From Epidermidibacterium keratini (GTDB lineage Bacteria > Actinomycetota > Actinomycetes > Mycobacteriales > Antricoccaceae), in NCBI RefSeq assembly GCF_009834025.1, contig NZ_CP047156.1, positions 3,494,067 through 3,558,066 on the forward strand: a stretch of DNA of 64,000 bases. Direction: 5' to 3'. Of this stretch, positions 1 to 11,759 are shown piece by piece (the stretch's first letter is position 1; the number at the start of each line of letters is the position of its first letter). Below the pieces are notes generated by a model, which saw only the letters and a list, made by a program, of their open reading frames with translations, did no database searches and was not told the DNA's origin. The position numbers were made by a program, and so were the translations under genes.

Positions 1-321
1 GGCCTGAAGGTCAACGGCTACGAGCGGTTCGACGCTGAGCGTGCGTTGCCCGGCGTCGTGAACCTGCACCTTCCGGGAGCAGCGGCCGATGCCGTGCTGA
101 TGCTTGTCGACAGCGAGGGCATGGCGATCTCGACGGGGTCGGCCTGCTCGGCCGGGGTCACCGAGCCCAGCCCGGTGATCCTCGCGATGACCGGCGACGA
201 CGCCCGTTCGCGGTCGTCGGTGCGGATCTCACTGGGCCGGACGACGACGCCGGACGAGGTCGACCGGATCATCGCCGTGCTGCCTGACGTCGTCGAACGT
301 GCACGGATAGCGGGCGGCTGA
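1..321 (+). CDS. iscS: Cysteine desulfurase, C-terminal part (cut by window start)
   Basis: The frame is open from base 1 and ends at a TGA, giving about 106 C-terminal residues of a class-V aminotransferase-fold cysteine desulfurase. The motif GSACSAG carries the catalytic cysteine that receives the persulfide, and SVRISLG is the family's usual late motif. The enzyme moves sulfur from cysteine to acceptors such as MnmA, and mnmA lies 0.8 kb downstream on the same strand, which supports a role in tRNA thiolation. The 5' end and PLP lysine lie outside the window. IscS and NifS types cannot be told apart from this fragment. Confidence 0.9.
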   Translation, partial: GLKVNGYERFDAERALPGVVNLHLPGAAADAVLMLVDSEGMAISTGSACSAGVTEPSPVILAMTGDDARSRSSVRISLGRTTTPDEVDRIIAVLPDVVERARIAGG

Positions 322-322
322 G

Positions 323-1045
323 GTGAGCGCACCGCTGCGTGTCACGGTTGCGCAGCCAGTAACGGCGGCGCTGGATGTGACCGTGAATGCCCTCGAGCAC
401 GCGCGGTTGGTCGACGAGTCCCGCGCGCGCCTGGTGGTATTCCCAGAGCTGTCGATCACCGGATATGAGCTGTCGGCCGACCCGATTGACCCAAACGATC
501 GCCGGCTCGATCCCATCACGGCCGCGTGTGAGCGCGCTGGCGCGGTGGCGTTGGTCGGTGCGCCCGTATGCGAGGACGGCGAGCGGTTTATTGCCATGCT
601 TCGTGTCGATGGCGACGGGAGCGAGATCGTCTATCGCAAGCAGTTCGTCGGTGGTGATGAGCCGTCCTACTTCACGTCAGGTCGCGAGACCGGTGTCCTG
701 AGGCTGGATGGCTGGCGGATCGGACTTGGCATTTGCAAGGACACCGGGTCGGCCCGCCATATCGCGGCGATGGTGCGGGCCGGTATCGATCTTTATGTCG
801 CCGGAGTGGTGCACCACTCTTACGAGCGCGACGAGCAGGAGGCGCGTGCCCTCGTGATCGCTCGCGCATGCGGTGCAAGTGTCGCGTTCGCCAGTCACGC
901 TGGTCCGACGGGCGGGGGATACACCGACCCGCTTGGGTGTTCGAGCATCTGGACCCGGGAGGGGGCCGCGATCGCCTCCGTCGATGACCAGCCCGGTCGT
1001 CTAGCGACCGCGGATCTGGTGGCCGACGGCGGCATCGCTGGGTGA
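323..1045 (+). CDS. Carbon-nitrogen hydrolase (nitrilase superfamily)
   Basis: 240 aa, GTG start one base after the upstream stop. The three catalytic residues of the superfamily are visible: Glu in VVFPELSITGYE, Lys in IVYRKQFVGG and Cys in IGLGICKDTG. Members hydrolyse amides or nitriles, but the substrate cannot be read from sequence. It is somewhat short for the family (usually 260-300 aa). It sits between the cysteine desulfurase and mnmA and is probably co-transcribed with the former. No signal peptide or membrane segment, so cytoplasmic. Confidence 0.85.
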   Translation: MSAPLRVTVAQPVTAALDVTVNALEHARLVDESRARLVVFPELSITGYELSADPIDPNDRRLDPITAACERAGAVALVGAPVCEDGERFIAMLRVDGDGSEIVYRKQFVGGDEPSYFTSGRETGVLRLDGWRIGLGICKDTGSARHIAAMVRAGIDLYVAGVVHHSYERDEQEARALVIARACGASVAFASHAGPTGGGYTDPLGCSSIWTREGAAIASVDDQPGRLATADLVADGGIAG

Positions 1046-1081
1046 CCCAGGGTAAGTCCAGCGTCCGGTGCTATCAGCACG

Positions 1082-1087
1082 TAGAAT
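1082..1087 (+). promoter_or_regulatory. Probable -10 box (TAGAAT) for mnmA
   Basis: TAGAAT ends 9 nt before the GTG start of mnmA, so the transcript would be leaderless or nearly so. No good -35 hexamer is seen. The same TAGAAT word lies upstream of gatC, leuC and the DUF3515 gene. Confidence 0.45.
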
Positions 1088-1096
1088 CCAGTCACT

Positions 1097-2182
1097 GTGA
1101 AGGTTCTTGCTGCGATGTCTGGCGGGGTCGACTCCGCTGTCGCCACCGCTCGTGCTGTCGACGCCGGTCATGACGTGACCGGCGTCCATCTCGCGCTGTC
1201 CCGAGCACCCGAAGCGGTGCGCGCCGGGGCGCGCGGTTGTTGCACCGTCGAAGACTCCCGCGACGCGCGCCGGGCGGCCGACGTACTCGGAATCCCCTTC
1301 TATATCTGGGATCTCGCCGAGCAGTTCCGCGAAGAGGTCATCGACGACTTCGTCTCCGAGTACGCCGCTGGGCGTACGCCGAACCCCTGCCTGCGGTGCA
1401 ACGAGAAGATCAAGTTCGCCGCTGTACTCGATCGTGCCCGCGCGCTCGGGTTCGACGCCGTCGTCACCGGGCACCACGCCAAGCTCGAGCAGGATGCCGA
1501 CGGCACGCCGCGGCTCGCTCGGTCGGTCGACGATGCCAAGGATCAGTCCTACGTGCTCGCCGTGCTGACGGCGGAGCAGCTGCGCTACGCGATGTTCCCA
1601 CTGGGCGACATCACCAAGGACGAGGTGCGCCGCGAGGCCGCCGAGCGCGGTCTGCTGGTGGCCGACAAGCCCGACAGCCACGACATCTGCTTTATCTCGA
1701 ACGGCGACACGATGGGCTTCCTGCGCACCCAGCTCGGTGACAACCCCGGCGACATCGTGGATGCCGACACCGGTCAGGTCGTCGGCGCCCACCAGGGTGC
1801 CTACGCCTACACGATCGGCCAGCGTAAGGGACTGCGGCTGGCCAACCCGGTCAATGACGGCAAGCCCCGCTACGTGCTCGACATCGAGCCGGTCACCAAC
1901 CGGGTCACCGTCGGCACCGCGGACCGTCTCGGGATCACGACGGTGACTGCGCAGCGGCCGGTCTGGACCAGCGGCTCGGCGCCGGCGTTCCCGTGGCGCG
2001 GCACGGTGCAGCTTCGCGCGCACGGCGGGATCGCCTCTGCCGTGGCCGAGATCGACGCCAACGGGCAGCTCGTGGTCGGGCTGGGTGAGCCGCTCAAGGG
2101 AATCGCCGCCGGTCAGGCGATCGTGCTGTATGACGACGACCAGGTCGTCGGGTCGGCCACGATCAGCGCGACCGCGGCCTGA
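1097..2182 (+). CDS. mnmA: tRNA-specific 2-thiouridylase MnmA
   Basis: 361 aa, GTG start. MnmA activates U34 of tRNA-Lys, -Glu and -Gln with ATP and inserts sulfur from a persulfide relay. The PP-loop SGGVDSAVA is near the N terminus, the first catalytic cysteine lies in [16 protein letters not shown] and the second in SHDICFI. Length is normal. A cysteine desulfurase gene lies just upstream, and gatCAB, gltX, tRNA-Gln and tRNA-Glu (likely substrates) are in the same window. The stop overlaps the next ATG by one base (TGATG), suggesting translational coupling. Confidence 0.97.
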   Translation: MKVLAAMSGGVDSAVATARAVDAGHDVTGVHLALSRAPEAVRAGARGCCTVEDSRDARRAADVLGIPFYIWDLAEQFREEVIDDFVSEYAAGRTPNPCLRCNEKIKFAAVLDRARALGFDAVVTGHHAKLEQDADGTPRLARSVDDAKDQSYVLAVLTAEQLRYAMFPLGDITKDEVRREAAERGLLVADKPDSHDICFISNGDTMGFLRTQLGDNPGDIVDADTGQVVGAHQGAYAYTIGQRKGLRLANPVNDGKPRYVLDIEPVTNRVTVGTADRLGITTVTAQRPVWTSGSAPAFPWRGTVQLRAHGGIASAVAEIDANGQLVVGLGEPLKGIAAGQAIVLYDDDQVVGSATISATAA

Positions 2183-3171
2183 TGATCGCCATCGGCGCGA
2201 CCGGGATCGGCTCGCTGCCCGGCACCGACCCGACCCTCGCGCTGAGCATGGTCTTCGGTGAAGACCTCGACACTCCCTATCTGCCAGAGCTTCCGGCGCG
2301 CGGACCCGGTGCGGACATGGTGGGGCGCGCGGCAGCCCGGCTTGTCGACCTGCCGGTCGAACTGAGTGTGGGCCGCTGGCGCCTCGCCAGCCACGGCGGC
2401 ATGGACCTTCGACGGGCCAACGACTTCTGGCGCTGGGGCCTCGATGCGCTGCAGGAGGTCGCCGACGGGTACGCCGGACCCCTGAAGGTCGCGCTGTGCG
2501 GACCGTGGACGCTCGCCGCGATGCTTGAGCTGCCCAACGGCAACGTCGTACTCACCGATCCCGGGGCGGTCCGCGACGTGCACGCCTCGCAGCTCGAAGG
2601 CGCCCAGGCGCTGCTCGGGGAGATCGCGAGCAGAGTGCCTGGGGCACAGCCGATCCTGCAGCTTGACGAGCCGATGCTGCCCGCCGTACTCGCCGGGCAG
2701 GTCAAGTCTGCCAGCGGCTATAGCCGGCTCCCCGCCGTCGCGGAACAGACCGCCGAGCAGGCCTTCGCCGAGTACGTCGACGGGCTGGACGCACCGGTCG
2801 TCGTGCACTCCTGCGCCGCCGACGTGCCCTACGCGATCCTGCAGCGCGCCGGGGTCGGTGCGGCGCTGGTCGACGCTGCTCTGATCACCTCTGCTCAGTA
2901 CGACGCCATCGGCGAAGCGGTCGACCGCGGCCTGCAGCTGGTGCTCGGCGTACTCGACCCGAAGCAGACACCCACCCCAGCGCGGGTCGATGCCGCGGCC
3001 GCACGAGCGCGCGAGATCGCTACTATAGTTGCGATCCCAGCGGATCGGCGCGCTGAGCTGCTGGGCATCAGCCCTGCGTGCGGACTAGCCGGCGCGACTG
3101 CGGCCAACGCTCTCGCGATCACCAAAGCGACCCGCCAGGTCGCACAGCAGCTGCGCAACCAACCGGAGTAG
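2182..3171 (+). CDS. MetE-like (cobalamin-independent methionine synthase C-domain) family protein
   Basis: 329 aa. It begins with TGIGSLPGTDP, the substrate-binding start of the UROD/MetE-like TIM barrel, and contains LQLDEPMLPAVL and VVVHSCAADVPY, where a His and Cys match metal-ligand positions of the MetE C-terminal domain. It lacks the N-terminal half of full MetE (about 750 aa), so methionine synthase activity is doubtful. From memory the same gene follows mnmA/ligA in mycobacteria (Rv3015c), annotated only as conserved. It shares one base with mnmA. Confidence 0.75.
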   Translation: MIAIGATGIGSLPGTDPTLALSMVFGEDLDTPYLPELPARGPGADMVGRAAARLVDLPVELSVGRWRLASHGGMDLRRANDFWRWGLDALQEVADGYAGPLKVALCGPWTLAAMLELPNGNVVLTDPGAVRDVHASQLEGAQALLGEIASRVPGAQPILQLDEPMLPAVLAGQVKSASGYSRLPAVAEQTAEQAFAEYVDGLDAPVVVHSCAADVPYAILQRAGVGAALVDAALITSAQYDAIGEAVDRGLQLVLGVLDPKQTPTPARVDAAAARAREIATIVAIPADRRAELLGISPACGLAGATAANALAITKATRQVAQQLRNQPE

Positions 3172-3180
3172 GGGAGAGCC

Positions 3181-4092
3181 GTGGCAGACCAGATTGAGAC
3201 CGTGCGCACCTATCTGGCCGCCTGCAACGCGGCCGATGTCTCGGCGATCGAGGAGTGCCTGGCCGACCCGTTCACCCACTACTACCTCGCGCCCAACAAG
3301 GGCAGCGCGCCCACCCGCGGGCGTCAGCAACTGGCGCAGAAGGCCGCGAAGTCGTCGCAGATTGCCCGCTCCCGCTGGAGTATCGACTGCGCGATCAGCG
3401 ACGGCACCCGCACGGCGATCGAGTACGCGATGAGCTGGGTGCCGCCGCAGACCGGCATCGCGACCCGCATGCGCGGCAGCGAGTGGTACGACTTCGCGGG
3501 CGACCAAATCTCCGAAGTGCGCTCCTACCACCAGGTCACCGCGACGGAGAGCGAGCTCGACGGCTTCCCGTACGCCGACCGCGGCTTTGGCGACGGCGCC
3601 CGCGACGCCGCCGATCCGCTGGTTGCTGGCGAACCGAGCGATAGGCGGCTGACACTGATCCGCGACTACTACGACGCCTGCACGCGAGCCGATGCCGCTG
3701 CCCTGCAGGCGATGTTTACCGACGACGTCGTCCACTACTTCCTGCACCCCAACGTCGGCTCCAAGCCAGTCGCCGGGGGTGAGCACCTCGCACGCTACTG
3801 GCGCAAGGTCGCCGGGATGATCTCGGCTCGCTGGATCGTCGAGAACATCATCGAGCGCGGCGACGAGGCGGTCATCGAGTGGTCGATGTACTGGAACGCT
3901 CACCCGGACGCGCCACGCATCGTCACCCGGGGCGCCGAGTGGTACGTCTTCGACGGCGATCAGATCGCCGAGATTCGCAGCTATCACAAGCAACCCGAAC
4001 ACTCCAGCGAGCTCGACGGCTTCGAGTACGCCGAGCGCGGCTACAGCACGCTGGGCAACGAAGCCAGCACCCTGCACCCGGACCCCGCGTGA
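3181..4092 (+). CDS. Tandem NTF2-like (SnoaL-type) domain protein
   Basis: 303 aa, GTG start with a GGGGAGAG ribosome site. The protein is two copies of one NTF2-like domain of about 140 residues. The copies share HYYLAPNKGS / HYFLHPNVGS, EWYDFAGDQISEVRSYH / EWYVFDGDQIAEIRSYH and SELDGFPYADRGF / SELDGFEYAERGY. NTF2-like folds bind small molecules or catalyse isomerase or hydratase reactions, but the ligand here is unknown. No signal peptide. Nine bases separate it from the upstream gene, so it is likely in the mnmA operon. Confidence 0.75.
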   Translation: MADQIETVRTYLAACNAADVSAIEECLADPFTHYYLAPNKGSAPTRGRQQLAQKAAKSSQIARSRWSIDCAISDGTRTAIEYAMSWVPPQTGIATRMRGSEWYDFAGDQISEVRSYHQVTATESELDGFPYADRGFGDGARDAADPLVAGEPSDRRLTLIRDYYDACTRADAAALQAMFTDDVVHYFLHPNVGSKPVAGGEHLARYWRKVAGMISARWIVENIIERGDEAVIEWSMYWNAHPDAPRIVTRGAEWYVFDGDQIAEIRSYHKQPEHSSELDGFEYAERGYSTLGNEASTLHPDPA

Positions 4093-4153
4093 TATCGGTG
4101 GTCGAGACCTCGAGACCGCTGGCACGCGGCGGTGGTGATCTCGACAACCGGGC

Positions 4154-4171
4154 CGAGCCCCTGGGGGCTCG
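4154..4171. terminator. Short GC hairpin downstream of the NTF2-like gene
   Basis: CGAGCCCC and GGGGCTCG form an 8-bp stem with a 2-nt loop between the NTF2-like gene and ligA. No U-run follows, so termination is only possible. Confidence 0.35.
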
Positions 4172-4191
4172 TCCCTGCTCGATCACCCTAG

Positions 4192-6980
<2,789 letters not shown>

Positions 6981-7022
6981 TAAGTGCTCATCCAAACGGC
7001 AGATACATACGAATACATGGGC

Positions 7023-7958
7023 TTACCAGGCTGCTGAGGCAAGCAAACCAATCACGGTGGACATCGCAAACACTAGTTGCAGCGCACTCGTGCGGGCTAA
7101 CACCGCGATCAGACCGAGACCTTGCTCACCGCCGAGAACGGTGCGCACGGGCCGGATCGCCAGCATCCCGGCGGCCAGCACGAGCAGCCCCCACGGCCAG
7201 CCCACCAGCACCGCCCCGATGACGAAGGCGGGCACCACGCAGGCGACATACATCCACCGAGTACGCCGATCGCCGAGCCGCACCGCCGAGGTGCGCTTGC
7301 CGACGAGGGCGTCCTTGGGCAGGTCGCGCAGGTTGTTGGTGACGAGTACGGCGACCGCGAGCAGCCCGCAGGGGATCGCCGCCACGAGCGCCGACCAGGT
7401 GAGCTGGGGGACCTCGGGGGCGACGTACGCCGTCCCCATCACCGCGACCAGCCCGAAGAAGACGAACACCGACACGTCACCCAGGCCGAGATAGCCGTAG
7501 GGAGTGGACCCGCCGGTGTAGAACCAGGCGGCGAGGATCGCGGCGGCGCCGACCAGCAGCAGCCACCACGAGGTCGTCGCGGCGAGCGCGAACCCGGCGG
7601 CGCCGGCCAGCCCGAAGACCACGAACGCGGCCCGCTTGACCTGGCGCGGCTCGACGAGCCCGGACGCGGTCAGCCGCAGCGGCCCGACCCGGTCGGCATC
7701 CGTGCCGCGGACACCGTCGCTGTAGTCGTTGGCGTAGTTGACCGCGACCTGCAGCAGCAGCGAGACGGCCAGCGCGAGTGCGACCCGCCACCACGAGATT
7801 CCGGCGTACCACGGATCACCAGCCGCATCGCGCGCCGCGACTGCCGCGCCGACGACGACGGGCACAACCGACAGCGGGAGCGTGCGGGGGCGGGCTCCGG
7901 CCCACCAGAGGCGTACGCCGGACGGCGGCGTGGTGTGCGGTGCGGGTGCGGCGGGCAT
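7023..7958 (-). CDS. menA: 1,4-dihydroxy-2-naphthoate polyprenyltransferase MenA
   Basis: About 311 aa, integral membrane. MenA joins a polyprenyl chain to DHNA in menaquinone synthesis. The UbiA-family aspartate motif NYANDYSDGVRGTDADRVGP binds prenyl diphosphate-Mg, and a second conserved stretch VTNNLRDLPKDALVGKRT follows. About eight or nine hydrophobic segments are present. I chose the ATG at 7958 because GAGAGA lies 9 nt upstream; the ATG at 7967 is also possible. The frame stays open to 8135, but that extension has no UbiA features and would overlap gatC. Confidence 0.9.
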   Translation of the reverse strand: MPAAPAPHTTPPSGVRLWWAGARPRTLPLSVVPVVVGAAVAARDAAGDPWYAGISWWRVALALAVSLLLQVAVNYANDYSDGVRGTDADRVGPLRLTASGLVEPRQVKRAAFVVFGLAGAAGFALAATTSWWLLLVGAAAILAAWFYTGGSTPYGYLGLGDVSVFVFFGLVAVMGTAYVAPEVPQLTWSALVAAIPCGLLAVAVLVTNNLRDLPKDALVGKRTSAVRLGDRRTRWMYVACVVPAFVIGAVLVGWPWGLLVLAAGMLAIRPVRTVLGGEQGLGLIAVLARTSALQLVFAMSTVIGLLASAAW

Positions 7959-8017
7959 GGCGACCATTCTCTCGCAGGCCGCTGACCGCCGCGACGCCTG
8001 GGCCGGGCGCCGACCCG

Positions 8018-8023
8018 TAGAAT
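8018..8023 (+). promoter_or_regulatory. Probable -10 box (TAGAAT) of the gatCAB operon
   Basis: TAGAAT lies 62 nt before the gatC ATG, in the short region between divergent menA and gatC. The leader would be about 55 nt with a GAGAAGAAGG ribosome site. The -35 is not clear. Confidence 0.4.
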
Positions 8024-8084
8024 TGGCCGGGCTGCCTGCGGGCAGCGACCGTATCCGCACGCCCTGCAGGCGAGAAGAAGGCGC

Positions 8085-8390
8085 ATGGCTGACTCTCAGA
8101 AGATCACCCGCGACGACGTCGCACACTTGGCACACCTAGCCCGACTGTCGGTGACCGAGGAGGAGATCGACCAGTTCGCCGGCCAGCTCGAGCAGATCCT
8201 CGCCAGCGTCGCGAAGGTCGGCGAGGTTGCCGCCGACGACATCCCGCCGATGTCGCACAACGTGCCGATGACCAACGTGAGCCGCCCCGACAAGGTCGCG
8301 CCGTCGCTGGATCGCGACGAGGTCCTCGCCGCCGCGCCGGCCGCCGAAGACGGACGCTTCCGGGTGCCGCGGATCCTGGACGAGGAGTAA
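8085..8390 (+). CDS. gatC: Asp/Glu-tRNA amidotransferase subunit C
   Basis: 101 aa, ATG with a purine-rich SD (GAGAAGAAGG). GatC stabilises the GatA-GatB complex that amidates misacylated Glu-tRNA(Gln) and Asp-tRNA(Asn). Typical features are the N-terminal [18 protein letters not shown], the middle motif [12 protein letters not shown] and the C-terminal [10 protein letters not shown]. First gene of the gat operon, 8 bp from gatA. Confidence 0.97.
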   Translation: MADSQKITRDDVAHLAHLARLSVTEEEIDQFAGQLEQILASVAKVGEVAADDIPPMSHNVPMTNVSRPDKVAPSLDRDEVLAAAPAAEDGRFRVPRILDEE

Positions 8391-8398
8391 CGCGCAGA

Positions 8399-9919
8399 AT
8401 GACTGATTTGACCAGGCTCTCGGCTGCCGCACTGGCCGAGCAGATCGCCGACGGCACGACGACGTCGGTGCAGGCCACCCAGGCTCACCTCGACCGCATC
8501 GCGGAGGTCGACAACCAGACCGGCGCGTTCTTGCACGTCACCGGCGAGCGCGCCCTTGAGCAGGCGAAGGCGATCGACGACCGCCGCGCCGCGGGGGAGA
8601 AGCTCGGCCCGCTGGCCGGCGTACCCCTCGCCGTCAAGGACGTCTTCGTCACCCGCGGAGTCCCGACGACCGCCGGCTCGAAGATCCTCGAGGGCTGGCT
8701 CCCGCCGTACGAGTCGACCGTCAGCCAGCGCGCACAGGACGCGGGGCTGGTGGTTATCGGCAAGACCAACATGGACGAGTTCGGGATGGGCTCGACCAAC
8801 GAGAACTCCGCCTACAAGCCGGCCGGCAACCCCTGGCAGCTCGCCCGCACCCCGGGCGGCTCGTCCGGCGGCTCGGCCGCGGCAGTCAGCGCCTTCGAGG
8901 CACCGCTCGCGCTCGGCACCGACACCGGCGGGTCGATCCGCCAGCCGGCCGCACTCACCGGCCTCGTCGGGATGAAGCCCACCTACGGCACCAGCTCGCG
9001 GTACGGCGTCATCGCCTTCTCCTCGAGCCTGGACACCCCGGGTCCGATCGGGCGCACCGTGCTCGATGTCGCCCTGCTGCACGAGGCGATCAGCGGCCAC
9101 GACCCGCACGACTCGACCTCGCTCGACCGCCCGGTCGCGCCGATCGTCGACGCCGCCCGCCGCGGCGCTGCCGATGGCATCCGCGGGATGCGGATCGGCG
9201 TCGTCAAGGAGCTGCTCGGCGCGGGCCTGGAGCCCGGCGTGCGGGCGGAGTTCGAGCGCGGCCTGGATGCGCTGCGCGAGCTCGGCGCTGAGGTCGTGGA
9301 GGTGAGCTGCCCGCACTTCGAGTACGGCGTGGCGGCGTACTACCTGATCGCGCCGTCGGAGGCGTCCTCGAACCTGGCTCGCTTTGACTCGGTGCGCTAC
9401 GGCCTGCGCGTCGGCGACGACGGCGAGCGCAGCCTGGAGGAGGTCATGTCGCTGACCCGTGAGGCCGGGTTCGGCCCGGAGGTCAAGCGGCGCATCATCC
9501 TCGGCACCTACGCGCTGTCGGCCGGCTACTACGACGCCTACTATGGCCAGGCCCAGAAGGTCCGCACGCTCATCGCGCGCGACTTCGAGGCGGCGTACTC
9601 GCAGGTCGATGTGCTGGTCTCGCCGACCGCGCCGACCGTCGCCTACCCGCTGGGCAAGGTCAACACCGACCCGCTGGCGGTCTATCTGCTCGATCTGACC
9701 ACGTTGCCGGCGAGCCTGGCCGGTACGCCGGCCATGTCGGTGCCGGTCGGGCTCGCCGACGACCCGCTCGAGCCGGGCAACCAGCGGCTGCCGGTCGGCA
9801 TGCAGATCATGGCCCCCGAGCTGCGCGACGAGCGCTGCTATCAGGTCGGCGCCGCTCTGGAGGGTGCGCTGAACGCCGCCCGCGGCGGGGCGCTGCTGGA
9901 TGGAGCGCCCGCACTATGA
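8399..9919 (+). CDS. gatA: Asp/Glu-tRNA amidotransferase subunit A
   Basis: 506 aa. The glutaminase subunit of GatCAB releases ammonia from glutamine. The amidase Ser-cisSer-Lys triad is visible: Lys in LAVKDVF, cis-Ser in [14 protein letters not shown] and nucleophile Ser in [13 protein letters not shown]. Full length. Its stop overlaps the ATG of a small membrane-protein gene (ATGA), implying translational coupling. The presence of GatCAB with gltX and no glutaminyl-tRNA synthetase in the window fits the indirect Gln-tRNA route of actinobacteria. Confidence 0.98.
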   Translation: MTDLTRLSAAALAEQIADGTTTSVQATQAHLDRIAEVDNQTGAFLHVTGERALEQAKAIDDRRAAGEKLGPLAGVPLAVKDVFVTRGVPTTAGSKILEGWLPPYESTVSQRAQDAGLVVIGKTNMDEFGMGSTNENSAYKPAGNPWQLARTPGGSSGGSAAAVSAFEAPLALGTDTGGSIRQPAALTGLVGMKPTYGTSSRYGVIAFSSSLDTPGPIGRTVLDVALLHEAISGHDPHDSTSLDRPVAPIVDAARRGAADGIRGMRIGVVKELLGAGLEPGVRAEFERGLDALRELGAEVVEVSCPHFEYGVAAYYLIAPSEASSNLARFDSVRYGLRVGDDGERSLEEVMSLTREAGFGPEVKRRIILGTYALSAGYYDAYYGQAQKVRTLIARDFEAAYSQVDVLVSPTAPTVAYPLGKVNTDPLAVYLLDLTTLPASLAGTPAMSVPVGLADDPLEPGNQRLPVGMQIMAPELRDERCYQVGAALEGALNAARGGALLDGAPAL

Positions 9920-10206
9920 GCACCCCGGGACCAGCCGGCACACCCGAGCAGAACGACCTCGGACTGACCGACGCCGGGCGCAAGGTCAACATCCTCGCGT
10001 GGGGGCTGTCCGGCTTCGTCATCGTGCTGAGCCTGGTCATGTTGATCAGCACCGGCAACAAGATCTTCATCCTGTTTCTGATCCTTGGCGCGCTCGTGCC
10101 GCTGAACATCGTGATGTACGACAAGTTCGTGCTCAAGCCCAAGGTCGCGCAGCAGCGCAAAGCGCAGGCTCAGAACACCGACACCGACAGCGGAGAAAAA
10201 GCATGA
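9916..10206 (+). CDS. Small two-TM protein encoded between gatA and gatB
   Basis: 96 aa. A hydrophilic N terminus (about 30 residues) precedes two close hydrophobic segments, [19 protein letters not shown] and [19 protein letters not shown], then a basic tail. It overlaps gatA and gatB with ATGA junctions on both sides, so it is translated as part of the gatCAB message. I do not recognise a family. Its coding is supported by open frame, hydrophobic pattern and perfect coupling. Nothing in it suggests a tRNA amidation role. Confidence 0.8.
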   Translation: MSTPGPAGTPEQNDLGLTDAGRKVNILAWGLSGFVIVLSLVMLISTGNKIFILFLILGALVPLNIVMYDKFVLKPKVAQQRKAQAQNTDTDSGEKA

Positions 10207-11717
10207 GTACGCAGACGAAGCCGGCGAACGACGCGGCGCTGCAGGACGTGCTGGCGACGTACGAGCCGGTCGTCGGGCTGGAGACGCACGTCGAGCTGGG
10301 CACCGCCTCGAAGATGTTCTGCGGCTGCGCGACCGGTTTCGGTGCCGAGCCCAACACCCAGGTCTGCCCGGTCTGTCTCGGGCTGCCCGGCGCGCTACCG
10401 GTGCCCAACGCCGATGCCATCGAGGCGACCATCCGGATCGGGCTGGCGCTCGGCTGCACGATCGCCGAGCACTCGCGGTTTTCGCGCAAGAACTACTTCT
10501 ACCCCGACATGCCCAAGAACTTCCAGACCAGCCAGTACGACGATCCGCTGTGCGAGAACGGCGCGATCGACGTGCGGGTCGACGGGCAGACCTACACCGT
10601 CGAGATCGAGCGTGTGCACCTGGAGGAGGACACCGGCAAGTCGCTGCACGTCGGCGGCTCGACCGGACGCATCCAGGGCGCGACGCACTCGCTGGTCGAC
10701 TTCAACCGCGCCGGGATCCCGCTCGTGGAGATCGTGACACGGCCGATCGTCGGCGCGGGTCAGATGGCACCCGCGGTCGCGCGGGCCTATGCCACCGAGC
10801 TGCGCGAGATCTGCCGGGCGCTTGGGGTCTCTGAGGTCCGCATGGAGCAGGGCTCGATGCGCTGCGACGTCAACGTCTCGCTCAACAAGCCCGGTGAGCC
10901 CTGGGGCACCCGCACCGAGACCAAGAACGTCAACTCGCTGCGCTCGGTCGAGCGCGCGGTGCGCTCGGAGATCATCCGGCAGGCGCCGATCCTAGACGAC
11001 GGCGGCTCGATCATGCAGGAGACCCGCCACTTCCACGAGGACTCCGGGGTCTCGACGCCGGGCCGCAGCAAGGAAGAGGCCACCGACTACCGCTACTTCC
11101 CTGAGCCCGACCTCGTCCCGATGACCCCGGACCCGGAGTGGGTCGCCCAGCTGGCCGACGGGCTCCCGGAGCTGCCCGGTGCCCGCCAGGGCCGCCTGCA
11201 GCAGGAATGGGGCCTGTCAGACAAGGAGATGAGCACGCTCGTCGGAGCCGGCGCGCTCGAGTCGGTCGCTGCCACGATCGCGGCCGGAGCGAGTACGGCG
11301 GATGCCCGCAAATGGTGGACCGGTGAGCTCGCGCGCCGCGCCAACGAGGCCGGCATCGAGGCCCGCGAGCTGGCGATCACGCCGCAGCAGGTCGCGCAGG
11401 TCGCGGCGCTGGTCGCCTCTGGCCGGATCAACGACAAGCTGGCTCGCCAGGTGGTGGACGGCGTACTCGCCGGAGAGGGCGAGCCCGAGGCCGTCATGGA
11501 GGCGCGTGGCCTCGCGGTGGTCTCCGACACCGGTGCTCTCGGCGCCGCCGTCGACGAGGCGATCGCCGCAAACCCCGATGTTGCCGAGAAGGTCAAAGGC
11601 GGCAAGATCGCCGCGGCCGGAGCACTTGTCGGTGCGGTGATGAAGGCGACCCGCGGACAGGCCGACGCCGCCACCGCCCGCACCTTGATTCTGGAGCGGC
11701 TCGGCGTCAGCGAGTAG
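10203..11717 (+). CDS. gatB: Asp/Glu-tRNA amidotransferase subunit B
   Basis: 504 aa from the ATG at 10203, which overlaps the upstream stop (ATGA); the frame is open further upstream only because it shadows the small gene. GatB phosphorylates the tRNA-bound acid and transfers ammonia. Signature features: [20 protein letters not shown], cysteines in FCGCATGFG and [10 protein letters not shown], and the C-terminal YqeY-like helical domain binding tRNA (about residues 355-500). Full length. Confidence 0.98.
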   Translation: MSTQTKPANDAALQDVLATYEPVVGLETHVELGTASKMFCGCATGFGAEPNTQVCPVCLGLPGALPVPNADAIEATIRIGLALGCTIAEHSRFSRKNYFYPDMPKNFQTSQYDDPLCENGAIDVRVDGQTYTVEIERVHLEEDTGKSLHVGGSTGRIQGATHSLVDFNRAGIPLVEIVTRPIVGAGQMAPAVARAYATELREICRALGVSEVRMEQGSMRCDVNVSLNKPGEPWGTRTETKNVNSLRSVERAVRSEIIRQAPILDDGGSIMQETRHFHEDSGVSTPGRSKEEATDYRYFPEPDLVPMTPDPEWVAQLADGLPELPGARQGRLQQEWGLSDKEMSTLVGAGALESVAATIAAGASTADARKWWTGELARRANEAGIEARELAITPQQVAQVAALVASGRINDKLARQVVDGVLAGEGEPEAVMEARGLAVVSDTGALGAAVDEAIAANPDVAEKVKGGKIAAAGALVGAVMKATRGQADAATARTLILERLGVSE

Positions 11718-11759
11718 CCTGCACCCCTGCCCGATGCCCCCGGCAAGAAAGCGTCCCTC

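Noticed and set aside
4154-4171. Hairpin before ligA as a riboswitch
   Set aside because: Too short and simple, and ligA appears leaderless from a -10 box downstream of it.
9900-10202. Longer gatB start with about 100 extra residues
   Set aside because: That stretch is the wrong-frame reading of the small membrane-protein gene; GatB begins at the ATG overlapping its stop.
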